This document shows positions 54,179 through 63,175 of a stretch of DNA of 64,000 nt, piece after piece; positions within the stretch are counted from its first letter, which is position 1; every line of letters begins with the position of its first letter. The translations under genes and the position numbers were made by a program. The stretch comes from an uncultured Oleiphilaceae bacterium. GTDB lineage: Bacteria > Pseudomonadota > Gammaproteobacteria > Pseudomonadales > Oleiphilaceae. The stretch is taken from contig CAJXUY010000004.1 in assembly GCA_913060665.1 (NCBI GenBank), forward strand, positions 186,001 through 250,000. Direction: 5' to 3'. Below the pieces are notes generated by a model. That model saw only the letters and a program-made list of their open reading frames with translations, had not been told where the DNA came from and did not search any database.

Positions 54179-56821
54179 CTAGAATGTTAGCTCTAGCTCT
54201 GGATCAACCATTAATAACTGCTCGCGAAACACTTGTTGGATACGCGACAAGGACTCGTCATCATCCGCTTCAAACCGTAAAACCAAAGCAGGCGTAGTAT
54301 TCGACGCTCTACACAACCCCCATCCATCAGCGTAGTCAACTCTAACACCGTCAATAGTAGAAATGTTTCCACCTTCAAAGTTGCCTTGAGCGCAAAGCGA
54401 TTCTATCAAGCTAAACTTCCCTTCATCAGTCACCGAAATATTAATTTCTGGTGTACTCAAATCTTCGGGAAAACTCTCAAATACTTCGTTAGATGATCGT
54501 TCATCTATTCCCAGTACTTCCAACAATCGCGCTGCGCTATACAAGCCATCATCAAAGCCATACCAGCGCTCTTTGAAGAACATGTGCCCACTCATCTCTC
54601 CGGCTAACAACGCGCCAGTCTCTTTCATTTTCGCTTTAATTAACGAGTGGCCAGTCTTCCACATAACCGGACGGCCGCCATAACCACTTATCAGCCCATT
54701 CAAACGCCGTGAACACTTAACATCAAAAATAACATCAGCACCGGGGTTACGAGACACAACATCTTTTGCAAATAACATCAACAATCGATCAGGCCAGATA
54801 ATCTTTCCGGTATTAGTCACAACTCCCACTCGGTCGCCGTCACCATCAAACGCTATACCTAAGTCTGCGCCTTCTTCTTCAACCTTACGAATTAAATCCT
54901 GCAAATTTTCTGGCTTACCTGGGTCTGGGTGATGGTTTGGAAAAGTTCCATCAATATCACAATGCAGCGGAATCACTTCACACCCAAGCTCTTCTATTAA
55001 TGAAGGGCCCAACTCCCCTGCCACACCGTTACCAGCATCGACCACAACCTTAAGCGGGGCAGCCACCGCAATATCATTTAAAATGGTATCCAGATAGTCT
55101 CGACTAACATCCTGCTGACGAACCTGACCCGTACCATGCTCGTAATCCTGAACCAGAATTCGATCATAGAGCTTTTGGACATCATCACCCGCCAGAGTTT
55201 CCCCTCCCAGCATCATCTTAAAACCATTGTAGTTGGCCGGATTATGACTACCCGTAATCATCACACCTGACCCGGTATTAAGCTGATGTGTCGCGAAATA
55301 AAGAACAGGAGTCGGCACCTGCCCTACATTAATGACCTCTCGCCCTGTTTTAACTAACCCACTGACTAGCGCTTCAGCTAACTCTGGACTAGATAAGCGT
55401 CCATCATAACCCACACAAACGGTTGCCTGACCTCGCTTGGCGGCCTCACTCCCTATCGCCAAGCCAATCTGGAACACGATTTCTGGGGTTAAGGTCTCTC
55501 CTACAATTCCACGAATATCATAAGCTCTAAATATTGACTGCGGTACTTCAACGGTACTTACCTCCGATTCAGTTAACAAATCATCACCCAGTCCATCCAG
55601 TGGGTCTACTCCGTCAGACGCCCCCAAACCCAACAGGTCATCATCACCATCCATCATATCAATATCAAGATCGTCACTGCCCTGAAAAAGAGGGTCAGCA
55701 TGATCTTTTTGTTCGACCACTTGAGCTTTTGCTTGTGCCTTTTTCGCCTCGGCAATCGAATCCATCTTTTTCTCAGCGGCTATCGATAGCCGCTGCATAA
55801 TCGTCGCCATGGAGTGAAACATTACAAATTTTACGTCTGGCATTTTTCGTTTTTCGGAATTAAACAAACTTTGAGCGTACTGAGTAACGAGCATTGACTC
55901 CTTTCTTAGGCTTTTAAATAACGATATTAATGGTAGCGCGACCACTACCAAAGTCAGCACGACACAAACCGCTATTAATACCCAAAACATTCCGAGGTCG
56001 ACAAAAGCCACTGATGATACTGCTGGCTGAAAACGAACCTGCCAATGCGGAACCGAAGTCGCTCTTGAAAGCACCTCTTCACTTCCGTTACCAATAGCCG
56101 CTATCACCTGCTCAGAGCTGCCAATCACCTGAACCAGACTCAGTTTTCCGGCATCAACACCAGACACCAATTTCAAGCTTTCTAACACTAGGCCTTTTTC
56201 AAACACGACTAACAACACACCCGAAATACTTCCCGATTGAGCATTTTTAACGGGTACAGCAGCCTGTACTAACCAACTTTTGCCCCTTAAGAATGCTTCA
56301 GCGGGTGGGTTTTCACCGTTCTCAGCTTTCTTAATAAGGTCAAGACTTGAAAAGCCAAGCGGATTCTCAGACGCTTTATCACGCGTGGCCATTCCTCTTT
56401 TGAAGAAGTACACTTTGGACACGTAAGGTAAATAACCCTCTATATTTCGTTCCATCAGCTCGCGTTTAGCCGCGTCGTAAAGAGCAGAGCTCACCACCTC
56501 TAAAGAGGCAATACTATCAAGCTCTCTTTTAACAAAACTTACACGCTGATCAATTTGAAGCTGCGCGCTCGACAATGCAAGTTCAGACATTGACTGGCTT
56601 ACACTTTTCTCAGCAGCGGCTATGACGACCATTTGAATTAAATAGCCCGCCAACACAATCACTAATAACGAGCCCCCTAAAGCCATGTATAGAGGAGGCG
56701 TTAACCGTTTAAATTTGGCGCCTGCGGATTTACCACTCTTCTTTTTTATTGCTTTTGCTTTAGCCTTCTCATCGACCACCGAAGCATTGTCTTCTGGTTT
56801 GTTCTTTTTACCGAGCTTCAT
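54179..56821 (-). CDS. algC: AlgC phosphomannomutase/phosphoglucomutase with N-terminal membrane sensor
   Basis: 880 aa. The C-terminal 463 residues (from about 418) equal the well-studied P. aeruginosa AlgC core. They have the phosphoserine in TGSHNPANYNG (Ser525), metal loop FDGDGDR and sugar-binding GEMSGH. The core makes mannose-1-P and glucose-1-P for LPS, exopolysaccharide and rhamnolipid. The first about 415 residues are a basic cytoplasmic start, TM near 50-75, a Cache-like periplasmic region, TM near 275-300 and an acidic linker. Long AlgC forms occur in Pseudomonas too. Why a metabolic enzyme carries a sensor is not established. Confidence 0.95.
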   Translation of the reverse strand: MKLGKKNKPEDNASVVDEKAKAKAIKKKSGKSAGAKFKRLTPPLYMALGGSLLVIVLAGYLIQMVVIAAAEKSVSQSMSELALSSAQLQIDQRVSFVKRELDSIASLEVVSSALYDAAKRELMERNIEGYLPYVSKVYFFKRGMATRDKASENPLGFSSLDLIKKAENGENPPAEAFLRGKSWLVQAAVPVKNAQSGSISGVLLVVFEKGLVLESLKLVSGVDAGKLSLVQVIGSSEQVIAAIGNGSEEVLSRATSVPHWQVRFQPAVSSVAFVDLGMFWVLIAVCVVLTLVVVALPLISLFKSLRKESMLVTQYAQSLFNSEKRKMPDVKFVMFHSMATIMQRLSIAAEKKMDSIAEAKKAQAKAQVVEQKDHADPLFQGSDDLDIDMMDGDDDLLGLGASDGVDPLDGLGDDLLTESEVSTVEVPQSIFRAYDIRGIVGETLTPEIVFQIGLAIGSEAAKRGQATVCVGYDGRLSSPELAEALVSGLVKTGREVINVGQVPTPVLYFATHQLNTGSGVMITGSHNPANYNGFKMMLGGETLAGDDVQKLYDRILVQDYEHGTGQVRQQDVSRDYLDTILNDIAVAAPLKVVVDAGNGVAGELGPSLIEELGCEVIPLHCDIDGTFPNHHPDPGKPENLQDLIRKVEEEGADLGIAFDGDGDRVGVVTNTGKIIWPDRLLMLFAKDVVSRNPGADVIFDVKCSRRLNGLISGYGGRPVMWKTGHSLIKAKMKETGALLAGEMSGHMFFKERWYGFDDGLYSAARLLEVLGIDERSSNEVFESFPEDLSTPEINISVTDEGKFSLIESLCAQGNFEGGNISTIDGVRVDYADGWGLCRASNTTPALVLRFEADDDESLSRIQQVFREQLLMVDPELELTF

Positions 56822-56978
56822 AAGGTTTCCCTGTAATGCAACGTTAAACTCTTAGTCACGTGCCAAATCATAACAAGATGAATCAAAATACTAATAAGTG
56901 TAGATCAGCTGTCAAAAATTGCGCCAACCCTATATAAATACATACGCAAACCCCACACAACCTTACACCCAAAAGTAA

Positions 56979-57440
56979 CTAGTGTGTACCAGTTGAACCA
57001 AACCCCCCTTCACCTCTATGACTATCGCCAAACTCATTTACGATCTCAAACTCAGCCTGAACAACCGGAACTAACACCATCTGCGCAATTCGTTCACCAA
57101 TATTGATCGTAAAAGGCTTATCCCCTCGGTTCCAGCATGAAACCATTAACTGCCCCTGATAATCAGAATCAATCAGCCCCACCAAGTTTCCTAAGACAAT
57201 ACCATGCTTATGCCCTAACCCAGAGCGCGGCAGTAAAACCGCTGCAAGGCTAGGGTCTTCTATGTAGATAGCCATACCCGTAGGTACCAATATCGTTTCA
57301 CCCGGAAGGATTTCAATCGATGCTTCCAGGCACGCCCTCAAGTCAATACCCGCAGACCCTTCGGTCGCATAAGCTGGCATTGGTATTTCATTCCCGAGTC
57401 GGGAATCCATAATTTTTAACTGAAGGTTCTTCTTGGACAT
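56979..57440 (-). CDS. dut: Dut, dUTP pyrophosphatase
   Basis: Hydrolyses dUTP to dUMP, keeping uracil out of DNA. 153 aa, trimeric form. Motifs in order: [39 protein letters not shown] and C-terminal [10 protein letters not shown]. Lies between coaBC and algC on the same strand. Confidence 0.97.
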   Translation of the reverse strand: MSKKNLQLKIMDSRLGNEIPMPAYATEGSAGIDLRACLEASIEILPGETILVPTGMAIYIEDPSLAAVLLPRSGLGHKHGIVLGNLVGLIDSDYQGQLMVSCWNRGDKPFTINIGERIAQMVLVPVVQAEFEIVNEFGDSHRGEGGFGSTGTH

Positions 57441-57516
57441 AACTTAGTTCTCAATAAATATATAACATTCAAGCAATAAAACACGCATATGTGGCGGGTA
57501 ATGGATAAACTAGAGT

Positions 57517-58725
57517 CTATTTTTCGTGCATGCACCCCATATTGGAGACGATAAGCTCAACAATATTACCCGCTAATAACGATTTGCTTTGCAGGGAAAA
57601 TGTCTCACTCCCCCCCTCCCACAATACCGTAACCGCATTATTTTCACTGTTAAAACCTATTCTCTGATCAGAAACATCATTGGCCACTATCATATCCAGA
57701 TTTTTTTTCTGTAGTTTCCCTTCAGCATAAGCCACAACATTTTGAGTCTCGGCAGCAAACCCCACCGTAAACGGCTTGTTTTTACGCGATGCAATTGATG
57801 CCACAATATCGGGATTTTTGATCAACTCAACTACCATCTTCTCTTGGTTTTTTTTGATTTTTTGCCTTGGGACATCTTCTGGCCGATAATCTGCGACGGC
57901 CGCCGCCGCAATAAATATATCGCACTGCTGGTCGGCAGCACTATCAGCAGCATCTAACATCTCAACGGCTGAAGAGACAGACGTAAATTTCACCCCATTA
58001 GGTACAGGCAACGCAACAGGGCCTGATATAAGTTCAACTGAAGCACCTGCTTCCCTTGCAGCTACGGCTAAAGCATAACCCATTTTCCCCGAACTGTGAT
58101 TGGACACATATCTAACCGGGTCAATAGCCTCTCTTGTGGGGCCTGCAGTAATAACCACCGTCTTGCCGCACAATGGGCCATCAGAAAAATACTGAGCAAT
58201 ACATGAACATAACTGCTCAGGCTCGAGCATTCGACCTAACCCGACATCACCACAGGCTTGAGCGCCGTTTCCCGGTCCCCAAACACAAACATTAGCATCT
58301 TGCCCTAACGCCGCTATATTTCGCTGAGTGCGACTATTTTTCCACATCGCCTGATTCATAGCAGGCGCAATAGCAACCGTTGCCTCTGTTGCCAAACATA
58401 GCGTTGTTAACAGGTCGCTTGCCATCCCTGCTGATAATCGAGCAATAAAGTCAGCGGAGGCCGGTGCAACTACAATCAAGTCTGCCCACTTCGCTAGCTC
58501 AATGTGCCCCATTCCCGCTTCGGCGTCCGTATCTAAAAGCGTTGTATGGACTGGGTTACCCGATAATGCCTGCATCGTCAGAGGCGTAATAAACTCCAGT
58601 CCTCCTGCAGTCATGACCACACGTATATCTGCACCTGATTTTATCAGTAGCCTGACAAGCTCCGCGGATTTATAAGCCGCAATGCCACCCGTTATGCCTA
58701 CTAGTATTCGACGACCATTTAACAT
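57517..58725 (-). CDS. coaBC: CoaBC, phosphopantothenoylcysteine synthetase/decarboxylase
   Basis: Bifunctional coenzyme A enzyme. The CoaC half (1-190) has the FMN motif VGITGGIAAYKSAELVRLL, active-site His in GMGHIELAKWAD, PAMN and GACGDVGLGRM-type Cys loop (GAQACGDVG). The CoaB half has TAGPTREAIDPVRYVSNHSSGKMG, NPDIVA and KK loop KKNLDMIVAND. I place the start at ATG 58725 (402 aa, MLNGRRILVGI); the frame goes on to 58764. Divergent from radC. Confidence 0.96.
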   Translation of the reverse strand: MLNGRRILVGITGGIAAYKSAELVRLLIKSGADIRVVMTAGGLEFITPLTMQALSGNPVHTTLLDTDAEAGMGHIELAKWADLIVVAPASADFIARLSAGMASDLLTTLCLATEATVAIAPAMNQAMWKNSRTQRNIAALGQDANVCVWGPGNGAQACGDVGLGRMLEPEQLCSCIAQYFSDGPLCGKTVVITAGPTREAIDPVRYVSNHSSGKMGYALAVAAREAGASVELISGPVALPVPNGVKFTSVSSAVEMLDAADSAADQQCDIFIAAAAVADYRPEDVPRQKIKKNQEKMVVELIKNPDIVASIASRKNKPFTVGFAAETQNVVAYAEGKLQKKNLDMIVANDVSDQRIGFNSENNAVTVLWEGGSETFSLQSKSLLAGNIVELIVSNMGCMHEK

Positions 58726-58903
58726 AAGAACTGCACATCCAATAATATCAGAACCGCACACCATAATTGTGACGTTAAGATAACATCTGAATGATCTTTT
58801 TTCACTCCATCATTACATTCAAGTACCTACTTCAGTTACAATTTTTGTCTGGTTACGGAAAACCATTTAATTTTTAGCACCACCAAATATACAAGGATGT
58901 GAC

Positions 58904-59578
58904 ATGCCTATATCAGACTGGCCCAGTAATGAGCGACCACGAGAGAAGTTACTAGAAAAAGGACCTCTCGCCTTAAGTGATGCAGAATTACTCGCAATAT
59001 TTTTACGTACCGGAGTACCCGGAAAAACAGCAGTGGATCTTTCCCGAGAACTACTCGTTCGATTCGGCAGCCTAAGAGCGCTACTTTCCTCATCCCTTGA
59101 AGAGTTTTGCTCAGCACCGGGCTTAGGCAGCGCAAAGTACGCCCAACTCCAAGCAACACTTGAAATGGGCAAACGGCACATGCAAGAGCAACTGCAGAGT
59201 GAAAGCGCCTTGACTAGCCCCCTACTGACTCGAAACTATTTACAAGCGAAATTGATCGGCCGCCCCTACGAAGTATTTTGCTGCCTTTACCTTGATAATC
59301 AACATCGCGTTATTAAGTTCGAAGAACTATTTAGAGGTACTATTGATGGCGCCAGTGTGTACCCGCGAGAAGTGGTTAAAAACACCTTAGATAATCAAGC
59401 CGCCGCAATCATCTTTGCACACAACCACCCCTCTGGTGTCGCAGAACCTAGCACTGCAGACCAGCAAATCACCAAGCGGCTAATTTCTGCACTTGCTTTA
59501 ATTGATGTAAGGGTTTTAGACCATATTATCATCGGTAATGGAGAGGTCACATCATTTGCAGAAAGAGGGTTACTATAA
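58904..59578 (+). CDS. radC: RadC/JAMM-domain protein
   Basis: 224 aa. N-terminal HhH-like region ([30 protein letters not shown]) and JAB/MPN metallo-domain with [14 protein letters not shown], the JAMM motif. Name retained for history; no confirmed repair role. Divergent from coaBC, and upstream of rpmB, in the Pseudomonas-like order. Confidence 0.95.
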   Translation: MPISDWPSNERPREKLLEKGPLALSDAELLAIFLRTGVPGKTAVDLSRELLVRFGSLRALLSSSLEEFCSAPGLGSAKYAQLQATLEMGKRHMQEQLQSESALTSPLLTRNYLQAKLIGRPYEVFCCLYLDNQHRVIKFEELFRGTIDGASVYPREVVKNTLDNQAAAIIFAHNHPSGVAEPSTADQQITKRLISALALIDVRVLDHIIIGNGEVTSFAERGLL

Positions 59579-59672
59579 TCAAGCCTCAGAATTGTTATTT
59601 TAGGGCCATGTCATATAAATAATAATTCATCGCCTAAAAAGCATCATTTTTCACCTTTAAATCACGTTTTTT

Positions 59673-59701
59673 TTGCCATTAATTATGGTTTCTGGTATAA
59701 A
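59673..59701 (+). promoter_or_regulatory. Promoter of rpmB-rpmG
   Basis: TTGCCA (59673-59678), 17-bp spacer, TATAAA (59696-59701) with TGG just upstream (extended -10). The start would fall near 59708, with a GC-rich GCGGGC directly after the -10, typical of stringently controlled ribosomal promoters. Confidence 0.75.
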
Positions 59702-59791
59702 GGCGGGCTCCTTGGCTATGACTCACATTTAGTCAAGCCAAAGTAAAAGTTTCAATAGTTACCAACAGACAGTTGGAGACGAGGTCAGGAT

Positions 59792-60028
59792 ATGTCAAGA
59801 GTTTGTCAGGTTACAGGAAAAAGACCTGTAGCTGGAAATAACGTTTCTCACGCAAAGAATCACACTAAGCGCCGCTTTCTGCCAAATTTGCAGAGCCATC
59901 GCTTTTGGATAGAAGGCGAAAAGCGTTTTGTTAAGTTGCGTGTATCCACTAAAGGAATGCGTATAATCGACAAGAAAGGTATCGAGCAAGTATTGTCCGA
60001 TATGCGTTCACGTGGCGAAAAAATCTAA
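59792..60028 (+). CDS. rpmB: Ribosomal protein bL28
   Basis: 78 aa. Canonical [39 protein letters not shown] and [19 protein letters not shown]. Large-subunit protein, encoded just before rpmG with an 11-bp gap and shared promoter and terminator. Confidence 0.98.
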   Translation: MSRVCQVTGKRPVAGNNVSHAKNHTKRRFLPNLQSHRFWIEGEKRFVKLRVSTKGMRIIDKKGIEQVLSDMRSRGEKI

Positions 60029-60039
60029 GGAGCTTAGAG

Positions 60040-60195
60040 ATGCGCGATAAAATTAAGTTAGTTTCATCTGCAGGCACCGGTCACTTCTACACGACCGACA
60101 AGAACAAGCGTAACATGCCAGAAAAGATGGAAATCAAAAAGTTTGATCCAGTTGTTCGTAAGCACGTACCTTACAAAGAAGCCAAAATTAAGTAA
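60040..60195 (+). CDS. rpmG: Ribosomal protein bL33
   Basis: 51 aa: [20 protein letters not shown], then [19 protein letters not shown] and [11 protein letters not shown]. No CxxC zinc motifs, so the Zn-independent form. Starts ATG 60040 after AAGGAG near the rpmB stop; it forms an operon with rpmB. Confidence 0.97.
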   Translation: MRDKIKLVSSAGTGHFYTTDKNKRNMPEKMEIKKFDPVVRKHVPYKEAKIK

Positions 60196-60258
60196 TTAAT
60201 TAGGCCTCTAATCTGGCAAAGCTCTAACCGGCCAATACCAGAAGCGCTTAAGAATACG

Positions 60259-60287
60259 AAAAACCTCGCATTATGCGAGGTTTTTTT
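60259..60287 (+). terminator. Intrinsic terminator of rpmB-rpmG
   Basis: AAACCTCGCA-TTA-TGCGAGGTTT stem followed by a T run (60278-60287). Confidence 0.92.
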
Positions 60288-60324
60288 ATGCGTCAATGCG
60301 AATAGCAGACATTCTTGCAAGCAT

Positions 60325-60355
60325 AAAAAAGCCGCATCAAAAGTGCGGCTTTTTT
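60325..60355 (-). terminator. Intrinsic terminator of the malic enzyme gene
   Basis: AAAAAAGCCGCA (60325-60336) and TGCGGCTTTTTT (60344-60355): a 12-bp stem with T run on the minus strand, just past the gene's stop codon. Confidence 0.9.
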
Positions 60356-60377
60356 AGCTTCACAGCGCTTTCGACAT

Positions 60378-61643
60378 TTAGATAATATCGTCAACAGAAT
60401 TAAGCGGATAATGCGCTGGATAAGGCTGATTAGCCACACCAGAGTCAACCGCTGCTTTAGCAACAGCAGCAGAAACAACCGTCAACAAGCGAGTATCCAG
60501 AGGCTTAGGAATAATATTATCCTTGCCATACTCTAACGCCTCGCCACCGTATGCATCAATCACTTCCTGCGGCACAGGCTCTTTTGCGAGATCCTTAATC
60601 GCATGAACAGCAGCAACCTTCATTTCTTCATTTATAACCTTAGCGCGAACATCTAATGCTCCACGGAAGATAAAAGGGAAGCCCAAAACGTTATTTACCT
60701 GATTAGGGTAATCAGAACGCCCTGTTGCCATAATCAAGTCATCACGCGCAGCCAAAGCAGTTTCAACAGCGATTTCTGGATCAGGGTTAGAACATGCAAA
60801 AACAACAGGGTTAGGCGCCATTGTTTTCAACACTTCAGCTGGCAATAAGTTCGGCCCAGACAAGCCAACAAATACGTCAGCACCGTCACAAGCATCCGCC
60901 AAAGTACGCTTATCAGTATCATTAACAAACATTGCCTTATACTGATTTAAGTCTTCACGACCAGAGTGAATAACACCTTTACGATCCAACATATAAATAT
61001 TTTCTGAAGCAGCACCACAACTAATAAGCAACTTCATACATGCAACAGCAGCGGCACCAGCACCAAGACATACGATTTTAGCTTCTTCAATTTTCTTGCC
61101 TTGCAACTCAAGCGCATTCAACATACCAGCAGCTGTCACAATAGCAGTACCATGCTGATCATCATGGAATACAGGGATATCGCACTGCTCAATCAATATA
61201 CGCTCAATCTCAAAACACTCTGGCGCTTTGATATCTTCAAGATTAATACCACCAAACGTATCCGCTATACGTCGCACAGTATCTATAAATGCCTGAGGGC
61301 TTTCAGAGTTTACTTCGATATCAAATACATCAATACCGGCAAAGCGCTTAAATAAAACACCCTTACCTTCCATTACAGGCTTACTTGCCAAAGGACCAAG
61401 ATTCCCTAACCCAAGAATCGCAGAACCATCAGAAATTACAGCAACCAAGTTACCCTTAGCCGTATATTTGTAAGCATTTTCGGGATCTTTAGCGATCTCA
61501 CGAACAGGCTCTGCTACTCCAGGACTATAAGCCAAAGACAAATCTCTGGAAGTTTCTGTTGGCTTACTGATTTCTACACTAATTTTACCCGCTCTTGGAT
61601 TTGCGTGGTAATCGAGTGCAGCTTGCTTCATATCTTCAGACAT
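60378..61643 (-). CDS. Malic enzyme (short form, no PTA domain)
   Basis: Oxidative decarboxylation of malate to pyruvate with NAD(P)+. 421 aa, short form lacking the phosphotransacetylase-like half of E. coli MaeB. Landmarks: SLAYSPGVAEPVREI (Tyr), KGNLVAVISDGSAILGLGNLGPLASKPVMEGK (Lys), INLEDIKAPECFEIE, FHDDQHGTAIV and Rossmann CLGAGAAAVAC. NAD versus NADP use is not clear. A Pseudomonas homologue of similar length sits near the same ribosomal and priA genes. Confidence 0.94.
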   Translation of the reverse strand: MSEDMKQAALDYHANPRAGKISVEISKPTETSRDLSLAYSPGVAEPVREIAKDPENAYKYTAKGNLVAVISDGSAILGLGNLGPLASKPVMEGKGVLFKRFAGIDVFDIEVNSESPQAFIDTVRRIADTFGGINLEDIKAPECFEIERILIEQCDIPVFHDDQHGTAIVTAAGMLNALELQGKKIEEAKIVCLGAGAAAVACMKLLISCGAASENIYMLDRKGVIHSGREDLNQYKAMFVNDTDKRTLADACDGADVFVGLSGPNLLPAEVLKTMAPNPVVFACSNPDPEIAVETALAARDDLIMATGRSDYPNQVNNVLGFPFIFRGALDVRAKVINEEMKVAAVHAIKDLAKEPVPQEVIDAYGGEALEYGKDNIIPKPLDTRLLTVVSAAVAKAAVDSGVANQPYPAHYPLNSVDDII

Positions 61644-61859
61644 TGCTTCTTTTCCGTCTTGACGTTAATTAAATCAGGAAAATCATCAGGGATGTTTCCC
61701 TCTCACCTTTCTCAGCGAGCCTGACTATTACTTAGCCACGGGCGCGATATTATCCCTTGTTTCACTTTTTCACACAAGGGGCTGCACAAAACAACAAAGA
61801 GGGTTAACCTAGACATTTGACCTAACGCATATTTTCAGGGAAACCCAGCCCACTCATCA

Positions 61860-62708
61860 CTATAGAGTCGGCTCAATAAATGATGCAGGGTGCTTAACTG
61901 ACATCATATAAGGTTTATATTTTTTAGCCTTCTGCTTTGCACTTAAGTTCTTTTTGATCAACCAGCCACTTACTGTTAATTCTCGCCCCACAAGAGACGT
62001 TAAGTCTGCTCGCTTAAAATAATGCTGACTCCCTTTTGATATCATTAGGGCCAACGAGCCATCTAGCAGCAACCACCAAGCACCACCTTCTTTTAAATGG
62101 GCCCGCTCAACTCGCCCCGACACAATACGAAACCCAGTATCCGTGCGTTTCAAGTTACGGCTGCTTCGAGGTGAAAAATACGCATCACTCCAAATACCCC
62201 GCCCTGCGGATCGCGCCTCACTCTGAGCCTGCAGCAAACATCCTTGTAAAAATAAGTTCGGCGGAATCGCTATTGCAAACCCTAGCCCCCCTCTAACCAG
62301 TTCAACCTCTACACTCAGTCCTCTCTCGGTGAACACATAGGCAAGTAAGCGACCGTAACGATCTTTTGCATCCTCACCCACTTTCAAGCGAATAACAGCC
62401 GGATCACCCACAAGCGCTAGCAACCGCTGCTTTGCCTGACGGGAAAAAGGCTCTGATTGCCGACCTTTTTTATCCAGCTCTGGAGTATTAACCCCAATTA
62501 GCCTGACTTTTCGTCCGTCCTTTAACCACAGGGTATCACCGTCAACGACGCGTTTAACGGCCACTCGCTCCATCATCGATAACTGACCAGCAGAAACCAC
62601 AGTACACATTTCAGCCCTTACTGGAAAGCCCACCATAAATAACAAACACAAAAAAAGGGCGCCCAAAATGGACACCCTTTTTTGTGATAACGTATCATCG
62701 CGACTCAT
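61860..62708 (-). CDS. Exported thermonuclease (SNase)-like protein
   Basis: Secreted nuclease-like protein of 282 aa from ATG 62708. Signal peptide SQKRVSILGALFLCLLFMVGFPVRA-EM. SNase domain: VKRVVDGDTLWLKDGRKVRLIGVNTPELD (catalytic Asp and Arg positions), RYGRLLAYVF and EARSAGRGIWSD. A C-terminal beta region (about 195-282) is not obviously part of the fold and may bind a partner. The frame extends into rpmE to 62846, which is unlikely. The rpmE intrinsic terminator lies inside the signal-peptide codons. Confidence 0.85.
   Translation of the reverse strand: MSRDDTLSQKRVSILGALFLCLLFMVGFPVRAEMCTVVSAGQLSMMERVAVKRVVDGDTLWLKDGRKVRLIGVNTPELDKKGRQSEPFSRQAKQRLLALVGDPAVIRLKVGEDAKDRYGRLLAYVFTERGLSVEVELVRGGLGFAIAIPPNLFLQGCLLQAQSEARSAGRGIWSDAYFSPRSSRNLKRTDTGFRIVSGRVERAHLKEGGAWWLLLDGSLALMISKGSQHYFKRADLTSLVGRELTVSGWLIKKNLSAKQKAKKYKPYMMSVKHPASFIEPTL
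62650..62677 (-). terminator. rpmE intrinsic terminator inside the nuclease signal-peptide codons
   Basis: On the minus strand GGGTGTCC-ATTTT-GGGCGCCC then seven T: an 8-bp stem (two G-U pairs) and a pentaloop. It lies 54-81 bp after the rpmE stop and within codons 11-20 of the next gene. Confidence 0.75.
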
Positions 62709-62730
62709 AGCGTATCGCAACAATAACGTA

Positions 62731-62946
62731 TTAGCCTTTGCTAATACGGCTACCAAAACGTTTCTTGAACTTGTCAACACGTCCGCCAGCTTCAACACCT
62801 TTCTGCTTACCAGTGTAGAAAGGGTGGCATGATGAACATACATCAATATGGATATCTTTACACATTGTTGAACGTGTTTTGATAACGTTTCCGCAACTGC
62901 ATGTTGCAGTTACTTCTTCATATTTTGGGTGGATACCTTCTTTCAT
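62731..62946 (-). CDS. rpmE: Ribosomal protein bL31 (zinc-binding form)
   Basis: 71 aa from ATG 62946, [12 protein letters not shown], with Cys16, Cys18, Cys37 and Cys40 (CSC and CSSC) as the Zn site, matching E. coli RpmE positions. [25 protein letters not shown] is canonical. Divergent from priA, as in E. coli and Pseudomonas. Confidence 0.97.
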   Translation of the reverse strand: MKEGIHPKYEEVTATCSCGNVIKTRSTMCKDIHIDVCSSCHPFYTGKQKGVEAGGRVDKFKKRFGSRISKG

Positions 62947-63175
62947 TGTGAACCTCGGTTTTCTCATGCCGCTACCCAATCAACCATCAAATCTGTTGCT
63001 GGGCACCGCATTTCATTGCATCATAAGACGATAAATCATCTTGCGGGGTGGCATAAAGCCAAAATCAGACCGCGCATCTTACCAAAAAAAGAACAATTAG
63101 CAAGATCTATTGCAAAACGACCACCCTTACTTTAGATCAAATCGACCGGACAAACCGCTCAGGACATACTACGCA

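Noticed and set aside
62709-62846. Upstream extension of the nuclease frame into rpmE
   Set aside because: It overlaps rpmE out of frame, and the ATG at 62708 yields a proper signal peptide.
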